In this document: positions 59,650-64,000 of the stretch, in pieces
Position numbering within the stretch: the first letter of the stretch is position 1
How the letters are laid out: each line of letters opens with the position of its first letter
Source of the DNA: Pseudomonadaceae bacterium
GTDB lineage: Bacteria > Pseudomonadota > Gammaproteobacteria > Pseudomonadales > Azotimanducaceae
NCBI GenBank assembly: GCA_024743435.1
Contig: JANSWO010000001.1
Span: 310,001-374,000, forward strand
Direction: 5' to 3'
DNA: 64,000 nucleotides
Made by a program: the position numbers and the translations under genes
The notes under the pieces: model-generated
The model's database searches: none
Told to the model about the DNA's origin: nothing
What the model saw: the letters and a program-made list of their open reading frames with translations, nothing else

Positions 59650-60570
59650 ATGCTTATGTTTGAAGATGTTTCCTGGTTGAGGGTTGGCGAGGTTGTCGCT
59701 GGTAACGCGGCCGATGCCAAGACAACTCGTCTGTCAGACGTGGATTCAACGGACGAGGAAACATCGGTTGACGATCCCCCCAAGCAGCGCTATCGCACGA
59801 TCTTCCTTTCGGATATTCACCTTGGGACTCGCGGTTGTCAGGCTGAATTGCTCATCAGCTTCCTGAAACATCACAGTGCCGACCGGGTTTACCTCGTCGG
59901 CGACATCATCGACGGCTGGCGACTCAAGAAGGGTCTGTACTGGCCACAATCACACAACGATGTGCTCAGGCGTCTGTTCACGCTGATGAAACGGGGCACG
60001 CAGGTGGTTTACGTCACCGGTAACCACGATGAGTTCTTGCGTCGTTATGACGACATGGTGCTTGGTAACCTTTCGTTGGTGGAATCTGCAGATCACAGAA
60101 CCGCAGATGGCAAACGCCTGCTGGTCATTCACGGTGATCAATTTGATGTGATCACCCGCTACCACCGATGGGTTGCGCTGCTTGGTGATGCGGGTTACAT
60201 CGCGCTGATGGAGATAAACCGTGTCTTCAACAGAGTGCGAAATCGTTTCGGTTTCGGCTACTGGTCACTCTCCGCCTGGATCAAGGGCCGGGTGAAACGG
60301 GCGGTCAGCTTCGTTTCGGATTATGAGCAGGCGGTTGCTCACGAGTGCCATCGGCGCAGTTTTGACGGCGTTGTCTGTGGCCACATCCATCACGCAGAGA
60401 TTTCAGACTATGGCGACGTTCGTTACATGAACTGTGGGGATTGGGTGGAATCCTGTACGGCGTTGGTGGAAGACGACGAGGGTCAATTCAGTATCATTCA
60501 CTGGCGTGAGGAATTGCAGGCTACGTCTGCGCAGGCGCAGACGGCGCGGTCCGAGTCCCAGGCGGCTTGA
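59650..60570 (+). CDS. LpxH-like metallophosphoesterase
   Basis: A 306-residue calcineurin-like phosphatase related to UDP-2,3-diacylglucosamine hydrolase. Metal motifs: LSDIHLGTRG, LVGDIIDGW, VTGNHDEF, VIHGDQFD and CGHIHHAE. An N-terminal extension of about 45 acidic residues precedes the core. ATG 59650 or 59656 is the start; a TTG at 59629 is unlikely. The glycosyltransferase gene follows 5 bp later. Membership in the LpxH2 branch rather than the enteric LpxH is probable, substrate not proven. Confidence 0.88.
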   Translation: MLMFEDVSWLRVGEVVAGNAADAKTTRLSDVDSTDEETSVDDPPKQRYRTIFLSDIHLGTRGCQAELLISFLKHHSADRVYLVGDIIDGWRLKKGLYWPQSHNDVLRRLFTLMKRGTQVVYVTGNHDEFLRRYDDMVLGNLSLVESADHRTADGKRLLVIHGDQFDVITRYHRWVALLGDAGYIALMEINRVFNRVRNRFGFGYWSLSAWIKGRVKRAVSFVSDYEQAVAHECHRRSFDGVVCGHIHHAEISDYGDVRYMNCGDWVESCTALVEDDEGQFSIIHWREELQATSAQAQTARSESQAA

Positions 60571-60575
60571 AAGTC

Positions 60576-61601
60576 ATGACAAAAGCACTATTCATCACCG
60601 ATGCCTGGACGCCGCAGACCAATGGCGTCGTGCGCACTCTGCAGAGCTGCATTGCTGAGCTTGTGCGCGATGGCTGGCAGGTTGAGGTCATCCATCCCGG
60701 GCTTTTTCGCTCCATGCCGATGCCAACGTACCCGGAGATTGGCCTGTCACTCGATGTCTGGAAGATGCGGAGAATGATCCTTCAATTTCGCCCCGACACG
60801 ATTCACGTCGCGACAGAAGGCCCGCTCGGGCTATACGCTCGTTCGCTGTTGGGCAGTAAAGGGCTGGCCTACACGACGTCGCTGCACACCAAGTTTCCCG
60901 AGTACGTACACGCACGCTTTCGCGTGCCGGTGCGCATTGGTTACGCCTTCATGCGCTGGTTTCATCGGCCAGCTCTGCGCACCCTGGTGACGACGGAGTC
61001 GCACCGAGATGAGTTACGTGACTGGGGTTTGAAGGACCTCGTGGTGTGGGGCCGTGGCGTCGATGTGCAAACCTTCCAGCCTCGTCCGTTGAGCCCTCGC
61101 AGCCGTCCGAGGCTGTTGTACGTCGGACGCATTGCGGTGGAGAAAAATGTTGAGGCGTTCCTCAACCTAGATCTTGATGCCGATAAGATTGTCGTTGGTG
61201 ATGGGCCGCAGAGGGGGGAGCTTGAAGCGAAGTTTCCTCAGGCACAGTGGCTGGGCTATCAGTACGGCGACGATCTGGCGCGCTGTTATGCTGATGCGGA
61301 CGTGTTCGTATTCCCATCGAAGACCGATACCTTCGGACTGGTCATGCTAGAAGCCATGGCGAGCGGCACGCCTGTTGCCGCGTATCCCGTGACAGGGCCG
61401 ATTGACGTCATTGAAGACGGCGTCTGCGGGGCGATGGCTGATGACCTTGAAGTGGCGGTGCAACGGGCGCTGCAGTTGGACCGTGCTGCCTGTCGAGCGT
61501 ACGCAGAGGCTAATTCCTGGTCTGCGATAGCCCATCGCATGGCCGAGCAATTTGCGCCGATTGACTGGACGCGCCGTGGCGCCGTGCAGGTTGCCGGCTA
61601 G
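60576..61601 (+). CDS. GT4-family glycosyltransferase
   Basis: A 341-residue GT-B fold enzyme: FITDAWTPQTNGVVRTLQS (substrate lobe), RPRLLYVGRIAVEKNVEAF and VVGDGPQ in the nucleotide-sugar lobe, and ADVFVFPSKTDTFGLVMLEAMASGTPVAAY with the E-x7-E type motif. It transfers a hexose from a nucleotide sugar to a lipid or glycan. ATG 60576 is preferred over a TTG at 60567 overlapping the upstream stop. Functional link to the LpxH-like phosphatase (5 bp upstream): glycolipid or envelope glycan synthesis. Confidence 0.92.
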   Translation: MTKALFITDAWTPQTNGVVRTLQSCIAELVRDGWQVEVIHPGLFRSMPMPTYPEIGLSLDVWKMRRMILQFRPDTIHVATEGPLGLYARSLLGSKGLAYTTSLHTKFPEYVHARFRVPVRIGYAFMRWFHRPALRTLVTTESHRDELRDWGLKDLVVWGRGVDVQTFQPRPLSPRSRPRLLYVGRIAVEKNVEAFLNLDLDADKIVVGDGPQRGELEAKFPQAQWLGYQYGDDLARCYADADVFVFPSKTDTFGLVMLEAMASGTPVAAYPVTGPIDVIEDGVCGAMADDLEVAVQRALQLDRAACRAYAEANSWSAIAHRMAEQFAPIDWTRRGAVQVAG

Positions 61602-62149
61602 TGACGAATTCTGCGCCGCTTACGTTTGACTCTGATCGCTGGCAACCCGATGCGGAGGGCACTCTGCTCTTTCTTCGGCGTGGCGGAGAGGTGCTTCTCA
61701 TTCACAAGAAACGTGGTCATGGCGCCGGTAAAATCAATGGTCCTGGCGGCAAGCTGGAGGCGACTGAGACGCCAGCGCAATGCGTGCAGCGTGAAACGCT
61801 GGAGGAAGTCGGCCTGCGCGTGCCAGCGCCCAGGCTCGCAGCGCGGCTTCGCTTTCTGGACGATGCCGACGACGACTGGCTGGGTTGGGTTTACGTTGCG
61901 GATGCAGCAGATGGTGACTTGTGCGAAACGGAGGAGGCCATCCCCTATTTCGCAGCGCGGGATGAACTGCCGCTTGCCAGCATGTGGCCGGACGATCGAG
62001 TCTGGCTACCCTGGGTGCTTCGCGGCTACGCCCTGACCGGCACCTTCTGGTTTCATCGAGGTGATCTGCTTGCGCATCACATGACCCTTGTGGGGTTTGC
62101 GGGTGAGGTGGCGCTGGGCCCGGTACATGCTGAAGACGCCTGGCTCTAA
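61601..62149 (+). CDS. Nudix hydrolase
   Basis: A 182-residue Nudix enzyme. The box is intact: GPGGKLEATETPAQCVQRE followed by TLEEVGL. It hydrolyses a nucleoside diphosphate derivative; MutT-like cleaning of oxidised nucleotides is one option. GTG start at 61601 overlaps the glycosyltransferase stop by 1 bp. Its stop overlaps the CPA1 antiporter by 4 bp (convergent). Confidence 0.92.
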   Translation: MTNSAPLTFDSDRWQPDAEGTLLFLRRGGEVLLIHKKRGHGAGKINGPGGKLEATETPAQCVQRETLEEVGLRVPAPRLAARLRFLDDADDDWLGWVYVADAADGDLCETEEAIPYFAARDELPLASMWPDDRVWLPWVLRGYALTGTFWFHRGDLLAHHMTLVGFAGEVALGPVHAEDAWL

Positions 62150-63387
62150 CCCTTGGGGTGTTGTAGCGGCTCAGCGTCGGTGATTCCGAGGCGGTGCAAC
62201 AGGGCACCAACCGTTGGGCCTGCGAAGAACAGGGAAAACAGCACCATCGCAAAGACCATCGATTGCACCGTCCACCAATACGGCAGCGACGTTGGGATGG
62301 ACAACACGAGCGCAATGGCGATGCCGCCGCGCAGGCCGCCCCAAACCAGCAGGTGCTGCCAGGCCCATCTGACCGGCTTCCCGAACAACGCAGACAGTGC
62401 GCAGCTGAAGTAGACCGCAACCGCACGAGCGGCAACGCCAACCGGTACTGCGATAAGCATGGCGAGCCACTGCTGCGTGAACATCTCGAACGTAATCACG
62501 AGCCCCATCAGCGCAAACAACACTGAATTGAAGAGCGTGCTGAGCCATTCCCAGGTGACCGAGCCGCCTGGCATGAGCTGCCGCTCATGGTTGTGCAACA
62601 TCAGCCGCGCCGTGATCGCAGCCAGCATGACAGTGACGATGCCCGATACGTTGAACAGATGCTCACCGACCCAGAAGCTGCCAAACGCTGTGACAAGCAG
62701 AACGCAATTGGTGGTCGCCATGGAGCCGAGGAGTCGAGCGAGCAGGGCGGCGCTCACCCCCATGGCAGCACCCACTATGCCGCCGCCAATAAATGACCGG
62801 GCGAAGTCGGCGCCGATGTCTAGCGCGCTACCGGTGGTTTGGCCGAGCGCGAACGCGAGTACGACACTGAACAGGACGATTGCGGTCGCATCATTGTAGA
62901 GAGACTCGCTCTCAACCAACGTGACCAGATCCTCCGGACAATTGCGCACTTTGAGCTGAGCGACCACGGCCACCGGGTCGGTGGCGGCGACGATCGCCCC
63001 GGTCAGCAGGGCAGCGATAACGGGGAAGCCGGCAGGATGGTTGATTCCCAGGTAGGCCAGCAGGGCCACCACACCTGCGGACGCCACGACACCGATTGTC
63101 GCCAGTAGCAGAGATGGCAGGAGCCACTTCAGCATCAGTGAGGGCTTCAGATGCCAGGCGGCCTCAAAAATCAGGATGGGAATAAAAACGTAGAAAACCA
63201 GCGATTGCACGTTAGCCGCGCGAATGCCGGTATCAAACTCCAACCACTGCGGCAACATGCCGAACAGGACGCCAGCGATGACGCAGGCAAGTGACGTATC
63301 CAGCCGTGTCAGTCGATCGAGCAGCAGGCCGGCGAGCCCGGCAGTCGCCAAGAACAGCGCCTGGCCAACGACGTGATCAATGGTCAT
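62146..63387 (-). CDS. CPA1-family Na+/H+ antiporter
   Basis: A 413-residue membrane protein with about twelve helices. Features: LACVIAGVLFGMLPQ, LTGAIVAATDPVAVVAQLKV, VESESLYNDATAIVLFSVV (the ESLYND segment with the ion-binding Asp), and WGGLRGGIAIALVLSIP. Exchanges cytoplasmic Na+ or K+ for H+. ATG at 63387; the longer frame to 63441 adds unrelated residues. Convergent with the Nudix gene. Confidence 0.92.
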   Translation of the reverse strand: MTIDHVVGQALFLATAGLAGLLLDRLTRLDTSLACVIAGVLFGMLPQWLEFDTGIRAANVQSLVFYVFIPILIFEAAWHLKPSLMLKWLLPSLLLATIGVVASAGVVALLAYLGINHPAGFPVIAALLTGAIVAATDPVAVVAQLKVRNCPEDLVTLVESESLYNDATAIVLFSVVLAFALGQTTGSALDIGADFARSFIGGGIVGAAMGVSAALLARLLGSMATTNCVLLVTAFGSFWVGEHLFNVSGIVTVMLAAITARLMLHNHERQLMPGGSVTWEWLSTLFNSVLFALMGLVITFEMFTQQWLAMLIAVPVGVAARAVAVYFSCALSALFGKPVRWAWQHLLVWGGLRGGIAIALVLSIPTSLPYWWTVQSMVFAMVLFSLFFAGPTVGALLHRLGITDAEPLQHPKG

Positions 63388-63506
63388 CGAGTATTCCCCA
63401 CGGGGCCTATAGCGTGTTGGCGTGGAACGCCAGCAGCACACACAGCCATCCGGCGCGCGTTACCTTAGCGCGGCAATGCGCAGGTGTCGCGGCTGGAGCT
63501 AGTCGG

Positions 63507-64000
63507 CTAGCCGAAGAAACGCTGGTTCAGCTCGCCGCAGCGTTCACTGATGCTGTCCGCCACATAGCCAGCATCGAGGGATGCAAGCACATCATGTTTG
63601 GTGCCGGCTTTGAAGCTGTGCGAGCGCTCCAGGTTCAGCTCATCGGCGCGCATACCGAGGAAGTTCGCAAGCTCAGCGCCTTCGCTGCGAATCTCATTGG
63701 TTCGAACAACAAGCAGGCGATCCTCGGAGATGGTCTGCATGACGGTCGAGTTGTAGCGCTGCCAGAAGTCCAGATAGCACGCGAGCGGATACAGTCCCCG
63801 CTTCGTCAGCGGTTCATCGAAGGGGCCAGGGGTGTAGTCCGAAGGCCTGAACCAGTAGTCGAGCAGCGCCTGCATCTCGTCATCGATGGGTAACGACAGC
63901 TGATGGTTGAAGCAGGAATCCACCCACGATGCGCACTCACGAATAGTGAGAACAAATTTCGCGTCCGGAAAAATGTCCCGCAGCATCGCAAGGAACGGGT
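63507..64000 (-). CDS. Sulfotransferase-like protein, 5' part missing
   Basis: The C-terminal part of a PAPS-dependent sulfotransferase-like protein. The frame stays open past 63986 to the window edge (codons PFLA precede MLRD), so the gene continues outside. DAKFVLTIRECASWVDSCFNH resembles the 3'-phosphate-binding segment (VRDP type), and LLVVRTNEIRSEGAELANFLG resembles the later conserved part. Substrate (lipid, sugar or peptide) unknown. Confidence 0.7.
   Translation of the reverse strand, partial: PFLAMLRDIFPDAKFVLTIRECASWVDSCFNHQLSLPIDDEMQALLDYWFRPSDYTPGPFDEPLTKRGLYPLACYLDFWQRYNSTVMQTISEDRLLVVRTNEIRSEGAELANFLGMRADELNLERSHSFKAGTKHDVLASLDAGYVADSISERCGELNQRFFG

Overview
The window looks like a chromosomal stretch of a free-living, GC-rich, aerobic gammaproteobacterium, quite possibly marine. 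The Fur protein resembles pseudomonad-type Fur, and gatCAB, lon, feoAB, marC, an LpxH-like phosphatase and an Rnd-type pump are all of gammaproteobacterial flavour. Many acyl-CoA enzymes (acyl-CoA synthetase, SDRs, a thiolase with its DUF35 partner, two acyl-CoA dehydrogenases, a carboxyltransferase) point to catabolism of lipids, isoprenoids or steroids. This taxonomic reading is inference; there is no rRNA gene, and I see no tRNA gene, CRISPR array, insertion sequence or prophage.

Layout. 1-2.3 kb: 3' part of an acyl-CoA synthetase plus an SDR. 2.5-4.2 kb: HDOD signalling protein and a DUF1499 membrane protein. 4.4-7.8 kb: a translationally coupled HlyD-type adaptor and a C39-peptidase ABC exporter (double-glycine peptide export type) with no visible cargo gene. 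7.8-10.1 kb (minus): a small phosphoesterase, a clear terminator, then a thiolase/DUF35 pair. 10.4-13.3 kb: CBS protein, GPH-type sugar/H+ symporter, SDR. 13.3-17.6 kb (minus): gatC-gatA-gatB with 4-bp overlaps, preceded by a luciferase-like monooxygenase. 17.8-20.9 kb (minus): a hybrid histidine kinase with a periplasmic binding protein. 21.2-22.1 kb: an unusual MerR-TPR fusion. 22.1-25.2 kb (minus): feoB, feoA with a Fur box, a tandem repeat, and fur. 25.2-27.3 kb (minus): an Ldh-family oxidoreductase and a cysteine synthase.

27.5-38.3 kb (plus) is the most interesting block. It holds ApbE, then (after a 440-bp gap) a TlpA-like thioredoxin, an exported protein, three large TPR proteins (two lipoproteins), a 93-residue exported protein, a TolQ/ExbB channel, two ExbD/TolR proteins, and a TonB-like protein with an AgmX/PglI-type C-terminus. 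Nearly all junctions from 28.9 kb on overlap or are a few bases apart. The arrangement resembles the force-transducing core of Agl/Glt-type machines: a proton-driven inner-membrane motor, a periplasm-spanning linker and TPR lipoproteins facing the outer membrane. It is followed by 1.26 kb of non-coding DNA packed with palindromes, including a 215-bp direct repeat that flanks three 124-bp tandem units. Part of this DNA is related to the repeat between fur and feoA.

39.6-44.7 kb (minus): a GntR/FadR-type regulator, an adaptor and an RND pump in one operon with a strong palindromic operator. 44.9-48.9 kb (minus): a YceI-like lipoprotein, small exported and soluble proteins, a carboxyltransferase and an outer-membrane barrel. 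49.2-53 kb: PAP2 phosphatase and MarC (plus), then Lon (minus) with an unusual basic tail. 53-55.3 kb (minus): an acyl-CoA dehydrogenase pair. 55.5-57.8 kb: a MetY-type sulfhydrylase coupled to a Tat-exported kelch protein. 57.8-64 kb: a 2-hydroxyacid dehydrogenase (minus), a dimeric dUTPase, an LpxH-like phosphatase, a GT4 glycosyltransferase and a Nudix hydrolase (plus), a CPA1 antiporter (minus), and the 3' part of a sulfotransferase-like gene (minus).
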